Both the position numbers and the translations under genes were made by a program. From Deltaproteobacteria bacterium (lineage in GTDB: Bacteria; Myxococcota_A; Polyangia; Polyangiales; JADJMO01), in contig JALHOE010000080.1 in assembly GCA_022843175.1 (NCBI GenBank), positions 1-36,259 of the forward strand: DNA of 36,259 nt, written 5' to 3'. The notes under the pieces are model-generated. The model had not been told where the DNA came from, made no database searches, and saw only the letters and a list, made by a program, of their open reading frames with translations. Of the stretch, positions 15,889 through 23,665 are shown piece after piece. The stretch's first letter is position 1, and every line of letters starts with the position of its first letter.

Positions 15889-16931
15889 GACTGCGAGTCC
15901 GCGCGCGCATCGCGTCACTGCTCGACGCGTCAGGCGCTGGCTCGTGGATCCTCGCCGCGCGCGCCCGCGCCGGGACACCGTGGCTCACCGCGCTGACCTA
16001 TCATCGCGTGCGCGAGACCCCCGGCTCCGGCGGGTTCGACGACGGCGTCGTCGACGCCACCGCGGCGGAGTTCGAGGAGCACATTCGGCTACTCTCGCGC
16101 GACTTCACGTTCGTCGGCGTCGACGACGTCCGCCGCTGGAACGACGGCGGCTCGCTGCCCCGAAACCCGATCCTCGTCTGCTTCGACGACGCGTACCGCG
16201 AGTGCCACTCGCTCGTACTGCCCATCCTGGTGCGGCACGGCGCGCGCGCCGCCTTCTTCGTGCCGACGGCGCCGGTCGAGGAGCGCCGGTTGTTCTGGTG
16301 GGACCGAGCCAGCTACATCCTCGGGCGGGCGCGCATCGCGCGCGCGACGTTGCCGCGCTTCGCCGAGAGCCAGGGCGGCTTCGTCATCGATCTCACGAGC
16401 GAAGCGGCGCGTGCGGCGACGGTGCGGCGCGCGCTCCGGCTCATCAAGGACGAGTTCGGGCTCGCGATCGACGGGTTCCTCGAGGCGCTCGCCGAGGCGT
16501 GCGAGGTGCACCTGCCGCTCGCCGCGGAACGAGCGCTCGCCGACGAGACGGTCTGCACGTGGGAGCAGCTCCGCGCGCTCCGCAGCGCGGGAATGGACGT
16601 GCAGTCGCACACGCGAACGCATCGAGTCCTGCAGACACTGACCCCCGAAGCGCTCGCCGACGAGCTCGCCGGCTCTCGCGAGGAGCTCGAAGCCCAACTG
16701 CGCGAGCCCGTGCGCACGCTCGCCTACCCCACCGGCAAACCGATCGGCCCGCGGCGAGACATCATCGACGCCGTGGTCCGCGCCGGATACCAGCTCGCGT
16801 TCGAGAACGTGGGCGGCGTCAACCCGCGCTTCCTCCGCAACGACGCCCTCCGCATGCGCCGGATCCCGATGCCCGCGGACACCTCGGGCACCCGCTTTCA
16901 GACCCTCTTGGCGATGCCGCAGCTGCTGTAA
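15885..16931 (+). CDS. NodB-type polysaccharide deacetylase
   Basis: A 348-residue protein starting at the ATG that overlaps the previous stop. LTYHRV (37-42) is followed by LVCFDDAYREC (97-107) with the metal/catalytic aspartates Asp101 and Asp102, and SHTRTH (241-246) supplies the histidine pair His242 and His246. YPTGKPIG (281-288) resembles motif 3 of the family. An insertion of about 100 residues separates motifs 1 and 2. There is no signal peptide, so it acts either in the cytoplasm on lipid-linked or nucleotide sugars or after unusual export. It probably removes N-acetyl groups from amino sugars of the exopolysaccharide. It lies between the unknown enzyme at 14788 and the CapK-like gene, 2 nt before the latter. 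Confidence 0.88.
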   Translation: MRLRVRARIASLLDASGAGSWILAARARAGTPWLTALTYHRVRETPGSGGFDDGVVDATAAEFEEHIRLLSRDFTFVGVDDVRRWNDGGSLPRNPILVCFDDAYRECHSLVLPILVRHGARAAFFVPTAPVEERRLFWWDRASYILGRARIARATLPRFAESQGGFVIDLTSEAARAATVRRALRLIKDEFGLAIDGFLEALAEACEVHLPLAAERALADETVCTWEQLRALRSAGMDVQSHTRTHRVLQTLTPEALADELAGSREELEAQLREPVRTLAYPTGKPIGPRRDIIDAVVRAGYQLAFENVGGVNPRFLRNDALRMRRIPMPADTSGTRFQTLLAMPQLL

Positions 16932-16933
16932 CC

Positions 16934-18295
16934 ATGGACGCCTACGGTGCGCTGATTTCGCGGGTGTTGCACCCGGCCTGGGAGCGGGCGCGCGGGCGTC
17001 CGACGATGCGCCTGCTGCGCTACCTCGAACAGACCGAGCGGCGCTCGCTCGACGAGCTTCGGGCGCTGCAGCTCGGCGCGCTCCGCCGGCTGCTCACGCA
17101 CGCCTACCATCACGTCCCTGCGCATCGGGCGGTGATGGTGTCGCTCGGCTTTCACCCCAACGACGTGAAGAGCCTCGAGGATCTGACCGCGGTGCCGATC
17201 ACCACCCGCGCCGAGCTTCGCGCGCAGGGTGAGGCGCACCTGTCCACCGCGCCCCCCTTCCCCACGATCCGCAAGTCGACGTCCGGCTCGACCGGCGAGC
17301 CGCTGCTGATCCGCTACGACCGCGGCTCGGAGGACTGGCGCCAGGCGACGAAGCTCCGCGGCTACGCGTGGGCCGGCGCGCGGATCGGCGCCTCTACGCT
17401 CCACTACTGGGGCGTCGGTCGCGCGAACCCGTCGCGCTTCGCACGCGCCAAGATCACCCTCGACCGCGCCCTGAAGCGCGAGCGCTACGTCGACTGCGGA
17501 CGCCGCGGCGAGGCCGATCTCGACGCGGTGATCGCGCTCCTGCGCCGGTCGCCCCCCGAGGTGATCGTCTCGTTCTCGCAAGCGGTCGCGGATCTCGCGC
17601 GCCACGTGGTCGCGCGCGGTGCCCGCGACTGGCCGGACATCCGGGTGCTGTGCGCCGCCGAGCGACTGTTCCCCGAGGACCGCGCGGCGATCGTGCGCGC
17701 GTTCGGGCCGCACGTGTTCGAGACCTACGGCTCACGCGAGGTGATGTTGATCGCCGCGGAGTGCGAGGCCCACGCCGGGATGCACCTCTCGATGGAGAAC
17801 CTCCTCGTCGAGATCATCGTTCGGGGGGAGCCCTCCGGCGATCGTCCTGCTCGCCCCGGCGAGACCGGCGACGTCATCGTCACCGATCTCCACAACTACG
17901 GGATGCCGTTCATCCGGTACGCGACCGGCGACATGGCCACGCTCGGCGAAGACACCCGCTGCGCGTGCGGCCGAACGCTCCCACGAATCGCGTCGGTCGA
18001 CGGGCGGTCCACCGAGACCTTCCGCGACGCGCGCGGCGGTCGGGTGAACGGGTTGCTCATGAGCTCGCTGGTCCTCGCGCTCGGCGATCGGGTGCGCGCC
18101 TTCCAGCTGGTGCAGCACCGCGACGCCGCGATCACCATCCGCCTGGTCATGCCGAGCCTTCCCCCGAACGACGAGGCGCTCCTCGTCCGCGACGTGCGTC
18201 GCTACGTCGGCGAGCTCCCGATCCGCGTCGAGTGCGTCGCCGAGATCCCGCTGTCCCCCTCGGGCAAGCGACCGCTGGTCGTCATCGAGCGGTAG
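16934..18295 (+). CDS. PaaK/CapK-type adenylate-forming enzyme
   Basis: A 453-residue member of the phenylacetate-CoA ligase-like family found in capsule and EPS loci. The ATP-binding loop STSGSTGEP is at 115-123. Later motifs include YGSREVMLIAAEC, then YATGDMA, a cysteine pair CACG and PSGKRPLV near the C-terminus. The enzyme should adenylate a carboxylic acid and pass it to CoA or another acceptor. In this operon the likely use is acyl or amino-acyl decoration of the polymer, possibly at amines freed by the deacetylase encoded just upstream; that link is inference. The start is 2 nt after the previous stop. The last 14 nt overlap the convergent membrane-protein gene. Confidence 0.85.
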   Translation: MDAYGALISRVLHPAWERARGRPTMRLLRYLEQTERRSLDELRALQLGALRRLLTHAYHHVPAHRAVMVSLGFHPNDVKSLEDLTAVPITTRAELRAQGEAHLSTAPPFPTIRKSTSGSTGEPLLIRYDRGSEDWRQATKLRGYAWAGARIGASTLHYWGVGRANPSRFARAKITLDRALKRERYVDCGRRGEADLDAVIALLRRSPPEVIVSFSQAVADLARHVVARGARDWPDIRVLCAAERLFPEDRAAIVRAFGPHVFETYGSREVMLIAAECEAHAGMHLSMENLLVEIIVRGEPSGDRPARPGETGDVIVTDLHNYGMPFIRYATGDMATLGEDTRCACGRTLPRIASVDGRSTETFRDARGGRVNGLLMSSLVLALGDRVRAFQLVQHRDAAITIRLVMPSLPPNDEALLVRDVRRYVGELPIRVECVAEIPLSPSGKRPLVVIER

Positions 18296-19277
18296 CGCCG
18301 CCGCCGTCGCGCTTCGCGAGGAGGGCCGCGGCGGTGACCGAGGTGAAGATCTGACCGCTCCAGAGGAAGCGCGCGTCCGCCCACGCGGTGGTCAGCGCGA
18401 ACGCGAACAGCGCGAGCGAGGTCGCGAACCCGACCGTCCAGGGATCGAACAGGCGCGCCCACGGAGAGCGGCCTCGCTCCCGCGCGGCGGCGACGACATG
18501 CGCCGCGCCCTGGATCCCGACCCCGAGGAGGAACGTCGCGTACATCCGTTTGCGCGCGAGGTTCTCGAGCAGCTCCGCGGTGTTCGGCGCCCACGAATAG
18601 GCGTTGGGAACGGCGGGCCCGACGCGGTGGACGATGGCGATCGACGCCACCGTCGCCGCCGCGACGACCCCCGCGACGACCGCGGCGCGCGCGCGCGAGC
18701 GGGGGAACGTGAAGAGGAAGAGGAACGGCGCGATCGCGATCGACGTCTCCTTGGCCAACATCGCGATGAAGAAGACGGCCAACGAGGCCGCCAGCTGCTC
18801 GTGCACCAGGAGCGCGACCGAGAGCGCGGAGAGCCCGATCGAGACCGCGTCGATCTGGCCCGTCGCGCCGTAGTAGAAGACCTGGAAGCTGAGGCCGAAG
18901 AGCAGCCCGGCGAGCGTCGCGACCCGCAGATCGCCGCCCCGGGTGCGGTGCGCGATCGCGAACACCGACGCGGTCCCGAGGAAGATGGAGAGCAGCGCGA
19001 CGAGGTTCAACGCTGTCATCGGCTCTGCGGGGAGCCGGCTCGCGAGCCACGGTGCGAGCGGCCGAAAGGCGAACGGTGCGTCGACCGCGCCCCCGAGACC
19101 GCGGAACCAACGCACCAGCGCGACGTATTGGTCCGAGTCCCCGCTCGACGACGAGGTGAAGCGGCGGATGCTGAAACCAAAGATCGAGTCGGCGCGGTTG
19201 AAGCGCGGGAGCGCCCACACCACCGCGGCGGCGGAGACGGCGAGCATGCGCAGCAGCGCTCCCCTCTTCTGCAGCAT
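18282..19277 (-). CDS. multi-pass membrane protein, probable GT-C-type glycosyltransferase
   Basis: A 331-residue integral membrane protein with roughly eight hydrophobic helices. A polar N-terminal loop containing SGDSDQYVALVRWFRG and FRPLAPWLASRL resembles the first loop of polyprenyl-linked sugar transferases (GT-C fold), where acidic residues bind the donor. It is the last gene of a leftward operon with a GT4 transferase (4 nt upstream) and the initiating sugar-phosphate transferase, so a sugar-transfer role in repeat-unit assembly is plausible. No family signature is strong enough to name a donor. Its 3' end overlaps the convergent CapK-like gene by 14 nt. Confidence 0.75.
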   Translation of the reverse strand: MLQKRGALLRMLAVSAAAVVWALPRFNRADSIFGFSIRRFTSSSSGDSDQYVALVRWFRGLGGAVDAPFAFRPLAPWLASRLPAEPMTALNLVALLSIFLGTASVFAIAHRTRGGDLRVATLAGLLFGLSFQVFYYGATGQIDAVSIGLSALSVALLVHEQLAASLAVFFIAMLAKETSIAIAPFLFLFTFPRSRARAAVVAGVVAAATVASIAIVHRVGPAVPNAYSWAPNTAELLENLARKRMYATFLLGVGIQGAAHVVAAARERGRSPWARLFDPWTVGFATSLALFAFALTTAWADARFLWSGQIFTSVTAAALLAKRDGGGATAR

Positions 19278-19281
19278 CTCG

Positions 19282-20367
19282 CTACGCCGCTCCGCGGAGG
19301 TGGGTATAGAGGGAGAGGTAGGCGTCGTTCATGCGGCGCGCGTCGAACTGGCTCGCCCGCACGCGCGCGCGCGCGCCGAGCTCGCCGGCGCCGTCCCGGA
19401 GCGATCGCATCGCGTCGGCGAGGGCCTGTTCGTCGCGCGCGGGGACGACCACGCCGGCGTCGTCGAGGACCTCGCGCACGCCCCCGACGTCGGTCGCGAC
19501 AATGGGGAGGCCCGTCGCCATCGCCTCGACCAGCGCGAGCGGCAGCCCCTCGGAGCGAGACGAGAGGACGAACGCATCGAAGCTCGCGAGCAGGCGCGCG
19601 ACGTCGCTGCGGCTGCCGGGGAGGTGGATGAAGGGCGAGCCGCGCGCCTCGTCGCGCACGCGGGACGCCTCGCTCCCGTCGCCCACGATCACCGCGTGGG
19701 TGCCCTCGGAGAGCAGCGGCCGCGCCGCTCGGATGAAGAGCGCGTGGTCCTTCTCCGGCGACATGCGGCCGACGGTGCCGAAGACGAACGCCGTCTCGGG
19801 GATCCCGAGCTCCGCGCGCACCTCGCGCCGCGCGTCCGCGTTCGCGCCGAAGCCCTCGAGCGCGACGCCGTTGGCGATCGTGTGCAGCCGGGCCGGCGGA
19901 CACTCCGCGTTGTCGGCCGCGACCCGCGCCGTGGCCCCGGAGACCGCGACGTACGCGTGCGCGAGCCGACCGCCGAGCCTCCGCAACCACAGCTGCCGGC
20001 CGCGCGCCGGGTTCACGCCGTGCTTGGTGTGCACCACGGTGGAGCCCGCGAGGCGCCCCGCCAGCGCGCCGTAGAAGAGCGGTTGCGGGTTGTGGGTGTG
20101 GACGATCTCGACGCGCTCGCGTCGAAAGAGGAGCGAGAGCCGCGCGACCAGCGTCGGATCGACCCCGCGGCCCTTCGGTACGGTGTGCACCGTCACGCCG
20201 CGTCGCGCGAACTCGTCGCGCAGCGGACCGTCGGGGGGCGGCGCTAGGGAGACCGCGTGCACCCGATGTCCCTCGACCACCTGCGTGGCGGCGAGATCGA
20301 GGGCGACGCGCTCCTGACCACCGAGCGAGAACGACGAGAGGACGTGCGCGATCGTGAGCGGTGTCAT
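19282..20367 (-). CDS. GT4-family glycosyltransferase
   Basis: A 361-residue cytosolic GT-B enzyme. The N-terminal acceptor domain opens with IAHVLSSFSLGGQERVALDL, whose Gly-Gly-X-Glu loop is typical for GT4. The donor domain has FGTVGRMSPEKDH, then VIVGDGSE, and the EX7E motif in SRSEGLPLALVEAMATG, followed by IVATDVGG. It is expected to add a hexose or HexNAc to the lipid-linked oligosaccharide. Its ATG overlaps the stop of the sugar-phosphate transferase gene by 4 nt (ATGA), so it probably acts in the first steps after initiation. Donor and linkage cannot be read from the sequence. Confidence 0.92.
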   Translation of the reverse strand: MTPLTIAHVLSSFSLGGQERVALDLAATQVVEGHRVHAVSLAPPPDGPLRDEFARRGVTVHTVPKGRGVDPTLVARLSLLFRRERVEIVHTHNPQPLFYGALAGRLAGSTVVHTKHGVNPARGRQLWLRRLGGRLAHAYVAVSGATARVAADNAECPPARLHTIANGVALEGFGANADARREVRAELGIPETAFVFGTVGRMSPEKDHALFIRAARPLLSEGTHAVIVGDGSEASRVRDEARGSPFIHLPGSRSDVARLLASFDAFVLSSRSEGLPLALVEAMATGLPIVATDVGGVREVLDDAGVVVPARDEQALADAMRSLRDGAGELGARARVRASQFDARRMNDAYLSLYTHLRGAA

Positions 20368-21059
20368 TGCCCCTTGCGCGCCAGCATCATCAGCGGCGTG
20401 CGGAGGATGATCGAGAGCTCGGTGACGATGAACGTCCCGAAGTCCTCGAGCGCCGCGCTGTAGGCGAGGTCATAGAGGAGCTTGACGCGCATGTCGTCGG
20501 CGATCGCGCCCTCGGCGGCGTCGAGGTCGAACGGATTGGTGAGGTCCGCGTCGAACGCGGAGATCGCGCTCCCCGGCATCGACCGCCCCGTGTACCCGAG
20601 GGAGACCTGCGCCATGCCGGTGAGGCCGGGGCGCACCGCGCGCATGCGCTCCTCGAAGAACGGGATCGCGGCGGCGAGCGTCTCGAGGAGCTCTGGGCGC
20701 TCTGGTCTCGGTCCGACGAGCGACATGTCGCCGCGGAGGACGTTCCAGAGCTGGGGCAGCTCGTCGAGCCGCGTCGCGCGAAGGAAGCGACCGACGCGGG
20801 TGACGCGCGGATCGTTCTCGGACGCCAGCACCGCGCCGGTCTTCGCCTCGGCGTCGACCTGCATCGTGCGGAACTTGTAGACGTCGAAGACGTCGAACTG
20901 CAGGCGGGCGCCGTCGTGCAGCTGCCCGGCGCGCCGCTGCGTGAAGAAGATCGGTCCGGGACCGTCCGAGCGAATCGCGAGCGCGATGAGAGGGAAGATC
21001 GGCAGCGTCAGCCCGAGGCCGACCGAGGCGCCGACCACGTCGATGAGACGCTTCGTCAT
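20364..21059 (-). CDS. initiating polyprenyl-phosphate sugar-1-phosphate transferase (small PglC-like type)
   Basis: A 231-residue monotopic phosphoglycosyl transferase, expected to place the first sugar-1-phosphate on undecaprenyl phosphate at the inner membrane. The N-terminal reentrant helix has prolines at 20 and 23. KFRTM is at 62-66, the catalytic Asp-Glu pair is in [20 protein letters not shown] (Asp99, Glu100), and GPRPERPE follows. The extra four-helix N-terminal region of WbaP/EpsL-type enzymes is absent, so this is the minimal form. The ATG at 21059 gives the canonical [11 protein letters not shown] start; the frame is open further upstream but does not look coding there. First gene of the leftward GT operon, divergent from the GT4 gene at 21165. 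Confidence 0.93.
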   Translation of the reverse strand: MTKRLIDVVGASVGLGLTLPIFPLIALAIRSDGPGPIFFTQRRAGQLHDGARLQFDVFDVYKFRTMQVDAEAKTGAVLASENDPRVTRVGRFLRATRLDELPQLWNVLRGDMSLVGPRPERPELLETLAAAIPFFEERMRAVRPGLTGMAQVSLGYTGRSMPGSAISAFDADLTNPFDLDAAEGAIADDMRVKLLYDLAYSAALEDFGTFIVTELSIILRTPLMMLARKGQ

Positions 21060-21081
21060 GAGAACTGCGCGACTCGGCACG

Positions 21082-21116
21082 CCTCCCCTTACTACTAATT
21101 CCCCTGCTCGGGGAGG
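21082..21116. promoter_or_regulatory. inverted repeat around an AT-rich core between divergent glycan genes
   Basis: CCTCCCC (21082-21088) and GGGGAGG (21110-21116) form a perfect 7-bp inverted repeat. It flanks TTACTACTAATT (21089-21100), the most AT-rich stretch in the 105-bp region between the sugar-phosphate transferase and the GT4 gene. It could be an operator or a hairpin around a -10 region. No -35 partner is convincing on either strand. Confidence 0.35.
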
Positions 21117-21164
21117 GGCGCTCTCGTTGAGAACGCTGCGTCGACAGACTCGCGGCGCTCGGAT

Positions 21165-22361
21165 ATGAGACGCGCCCTCTTGCGCGTGCTCGTCGTCACG
21201 AAGATCTTCCCGAACTCCCTCGAGCCGCATTCGTCGCCCTTCAACCGGCAACAGTTCGCGGCGCTCGGTCGTCTCTGCGACGTAGAGGTGCTGGCGACGA
21301 TCCCATGGTTTCCGTTCGCGTCGCTGGCCGGCGCGCGAACCCGAGCGAGCACGCTGAGCCGCGTCCCCACGGCCGAGCAGATCGACGGTCTCGACGTCGC
21401 CCACCCTCGTTTTCTGTATGTGCCGAGGATTGGCGACGCGGTGGCGAGCCCGCTCTACGCCGCGTCGCTGCTGGCCGAGGTGCGGCGACGTCGCAAGGTC
21501 GACCTCATCCTTGCCTCGTGGGCGTATCCCGACGGAGCGGCGGCGGTGATGCTCGGCGCGCTCTTCGGCATCCCCGTCGCGATCAAGCTCCATGGATCGG
21601 ACATCAACGTGATGGGCGAGCGGCCGGTGGTACGCGCCCACCTCCGCCGTACGCTCCCGCACGCCGCCGCGGTGGTGGCCGTGAGCAAGCCGCTCGGCGA
21701 GCGGGCCGTCGCGCTCGGCGCCGCCCCCGCGCGCACGTTCACCGTCGCCAACGGCACCGATCTCGAGCGGTTCGCGGTGCGCGATAGGGACGCAGCCCGA
21801 CGCCGCCTCGGCGTCCCGGACGAGGGCCGCTTGATCACCTTCGTCGGCCGACTCGAGCGCGAGAAGGGCGTCCTCGATCTGCTCGAGGCGTTCGCCCTCG
21901 TCGCGCGCACGCATCCCGATGCGAGACTGGTGCTCGTCGGCGACGGCAGCGCACGCGAGCAGGTCGTCCGGCTCGCCGCACCGCTCGGAGATCGCGTGCT
22001 CCTCGTCGGCGCACGCCCGCACGAGGACATCCCCGACTTCCTCGCCGCCGCCGACGTCTTCACCCTCCCGAGCTGGAACGAGGGAACGCCCAACGTCGTG
22101 CTCGAAGCGCTCGCCTCCGGGCGCCGGGTGGTCGCGACGCGGGTCGGAGGCATCCCCGACGTGCTGCAGACGGATGAGCTCGGAACGCTGGTGCCGCCGC
22201 GCGCGCCCGACGCGCTCGCGCGGGCCCTCGGCGAGGCGCTCGATCGCCCCTACGATCCCGCCGTGATCGCCCGGAACGCTCCGATCCGCAGCTGGGACGA
22301 TAGCGCACGCGATCTGTTCGACGTCCTCACGCGCGCGCTGCGAGGGGCCGCGCGGACATGA
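21165..22361 (+). CDS. GT4-family glycosyltransferase
   Basis: A 398-residue GT-B enzyme. The N-terminus LRVLVVTKIFPN is typical, followed by KLHGSDINVM in the acceptor domain and VANGTDLERF in the hinge. The donor domain has FVGRLEREKG, LVGDGSA, and the EX7E region in WNEGTPNVVLEALASGRR, ending VVATRVGG. It adds one sugar to the growing repeat unit on the cytoplasmic face. The stop overlaps the start of the deacetylase gene (ATGA at 22358-22361), so product assembly and deacetylation genes are co-expressed. Donor and linkage are unknown. Confidence 0.92.
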   Translation: MRRALLRVLVVTKIFPNSLEPHSSPFNRQQFAALGRLCDVEVLATIPWFPFASLAGARTRASTLSRVPTAEQIDGLDVAHPRFLYVPRIGDAVASPLYAASLLAEVRRRRKVDLILASWAYPDGAAAVMLGALFGIPVAIKLHGSDINVMGERPVVRAHLRRTLPHAAAVVAVSKPLGERAVALGAAPARTFTVANGTDLERFAVRDRDAARRRLGVPDEGRLITFVGRLEREKGVLDLLEAFALVARTHPDARLVLVGDGSAREQVVRLAAPLGDRVLLVGARPHEDIPDFLAAADVFTLPSWNEGTPNVVLEALASGRRVVATRVGGIPDVLQTDELGTLVPPRAPDALARALGEALDRPYDPAVIARNAPIRSWDDSARDLFDVLTRALRGAART

Positions 22362-22987
22362 GCCTGCGCGGCCGCATCGGGAGGGCCGGCGCCGATCTGC
22401 TGCCGGCGAGCGTCGTCGTCCGTCGCGGGCGCCGGAGCGCGCCGCGCGTGGCGCTCACGTTCGACGACGGTCCCGACCACCTCACCCATCAGTACCTCGA
22501 TCTCCTCGACCGCCTCGAGGTTCGCGCCACGTTCTTCCTGCTCGGCGCGGCCTGCGCAGCGCGGCCGGCCGACGTACGCGCGATCGTCTCCCGCGGTCAC
22601 GAGGTCGCGGCGCACGGCTTCACCCACCGCCCGTTCCCCTCGCTGAGCAACGATGCGCTCGTCGACGAGCTCCGTCGCTGCGAGCAGCTGCTGCCACCGA
22701 GCGAGCATTCGCGACCGCTCGTGCGCCCGCCGCGCGGCGCGACGACCACCGGCTCGCTGCTCCGCTGCGCTGCGGCCGGCTACCGCACCGTCCTCTGGAG
22801 CCTGGACTCCGACGACTGTCGCACCGACTCGGTCGACGCGATCGTCGCGCGGGTCGTCGCCTCCGAGCCGGGGGAGATCGTGCTCTTCCACGAGGGACAG
22901 GCCTGGACCCTCGCCGCGTTGCCGCGCATCGTCGAGGGCCTGCGCGCGCGCGGTCTCGCGCCGACGACCGTCGGCGAGCTCATCTGA
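22358..22987 (+). CDS. compact NodB-type polysaccharide deacetylase
   Basis: A 209-residue deacetylase with the full set of NodB motifs. Motif 1 is TFDDGPD (34-40). Motif 2 is HGFTH (86-90), giving the His/His metal site with Asp37. Motif 3 is RPPRGATT, motif 4 is LWSLDSDDC and motif 5 is LFHEG. The size is that of the bare catalytic barrel, with no signal peptide and no anchor, so a cytoplasmic substrate such as a lipid-linked intermediate is possible. It is translationally coupled to the preceding GT4 gene. It is the second clear deacetylase of the locus and is much closer to the family consensus than the one at 15885. The 3' end overlaps the convergent PPTase gene by 8 nt. Confidence 0.92.
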   Translation: MSLRGRIGRAGADLLPASVVVRRGRRSAPRVALTFDDGPDHLTHQYLDLLDRLEVRATFFLLGAACAARPADVRAIVSRGHEVAAHGFTHRPFPSLSNDALVDELRRCEQLLPPSEHSRPLVRPPRGATTTGSLLRCAAAGYRTVLWSLDSDDCRTDSVDAIVARVVASEPGEIVLFHEGQAWTLAALPRIVEGLRARGLAPTTVGELI

Positions 22988-23597
22988 CGAGCACGGCGGT
23001 CGCGACGAAGTCCTCGGTCACCAGGTAACGGCCGCGCACGCGCCGTTGCTCGCCGCCGAACGTCGCGAGCGCGTCGAACTCGCCGTCGTCGAGGAGCTCG
23101 AGCGCGACGTCTGCGAACTCGAGGAGCCAGCCGGCGGCGGGGAACAGCGCCTTGTAGACGCTCTCCTTGGCGGAGAACGCCACGGTCGACGCGAGGGGTC
23201 GCGCGCCGAGTCGGTCCTCGCGGTGGACGACGAGGCGCTCCACCTCGGGGGCGAGCGGACGGGCCAGCTCGAGATCGATCCCGAGCGCTACGGCGTCCGA
23301 AGCGCGCGCGACCGCGGCGACGGCACGCTCGCCCGCGTGGGAGATGCTGCCCACCGCGCCGGCCGGCCACACCGGCGCGCGACGCGCTCCACTCGGGATG
23401 GGCGCCGCGGCGATCCCGAGGCCGAGGAGCGCGCGCCTCGCAGCCGCGCGACCGGCCGCGAACTCGGCGCGTCGCGAGGAGACGGCGCCGGCGACGGTCC
23501 GCTCCTCCTCCGGGAACAGCGGCTGCGTACCGTAGCGCTCGACGGCGACCACGACGCCGCGATCCGGGAACAACGTCCGCAGCGCGTCCTCGATCAT
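22980..23597 (-). CDS. 4'-phosphopantetheinyl transferase (EntD/Sfp family)
   Basis: A 205-residue enzyme that transfers phosphopantetheine from CoA to the serine of carrier domains. SRRAEFAAGR (41-50), WPAGAVGSISH (77-87), the metal motif GIDLE (106-110) and FSAKESVYK (141-149) are the expected PPTase signatures of the EntD-like subgroup. The ATG at 23597 gives the usual MIEDALRTLFP start; a TTG 14 codons upstream (23639) is possible but less typical. It stands alone on the minus strand among sugar genes. Nothing in the polysaccharide pathway seen here needs it, while the NRPS at 28304-36259 has at least two carrier domains that do. It could also serve housekeeping carrier proteins. Confidence 0.92.
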   Translation of the reverse strand: MIEDALRTLFPDRGVVVAVERYGTQPLFPEEERTVAGAVSSRRAEFAAGRAAARRALLGLGIAAAPIPSGARRAPVWPAGAVGSISHAGERAVAAVARASDAVALGIDLELARPLAPEVERLVVHREDRLGARPLASTVAFSAKESVYKALFPAAGWLLEFADVALELLDDGEFDALATFGGEQRRVRGRYLVTEDFVATAVLVR

Positions 23598-23665
23598 CCT
23601 CCGCGATCCAGCGAAACGGGCAATCGACGTGCGCGTCAAGGGAGGCTAGAAGGCGACGCCCCGCG

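Noticed and set aside
14146-15978. A 610-codon minus-strand frame across the RsbW, STAS and 14788 genes
   Set aside because: Antisense to three genes with recognisable motifs and coupled starts; its own translation has no fold-like pattern.
21060-22022. N-terminal extension of the sugar-phosphate transferase frame
   Set aside because: The extra 321 codons run antisense to the GT4 gene at 21165 and are Arg/Glu-rich; the family N-terminus [11 protein letters not shown] begins at 21059.
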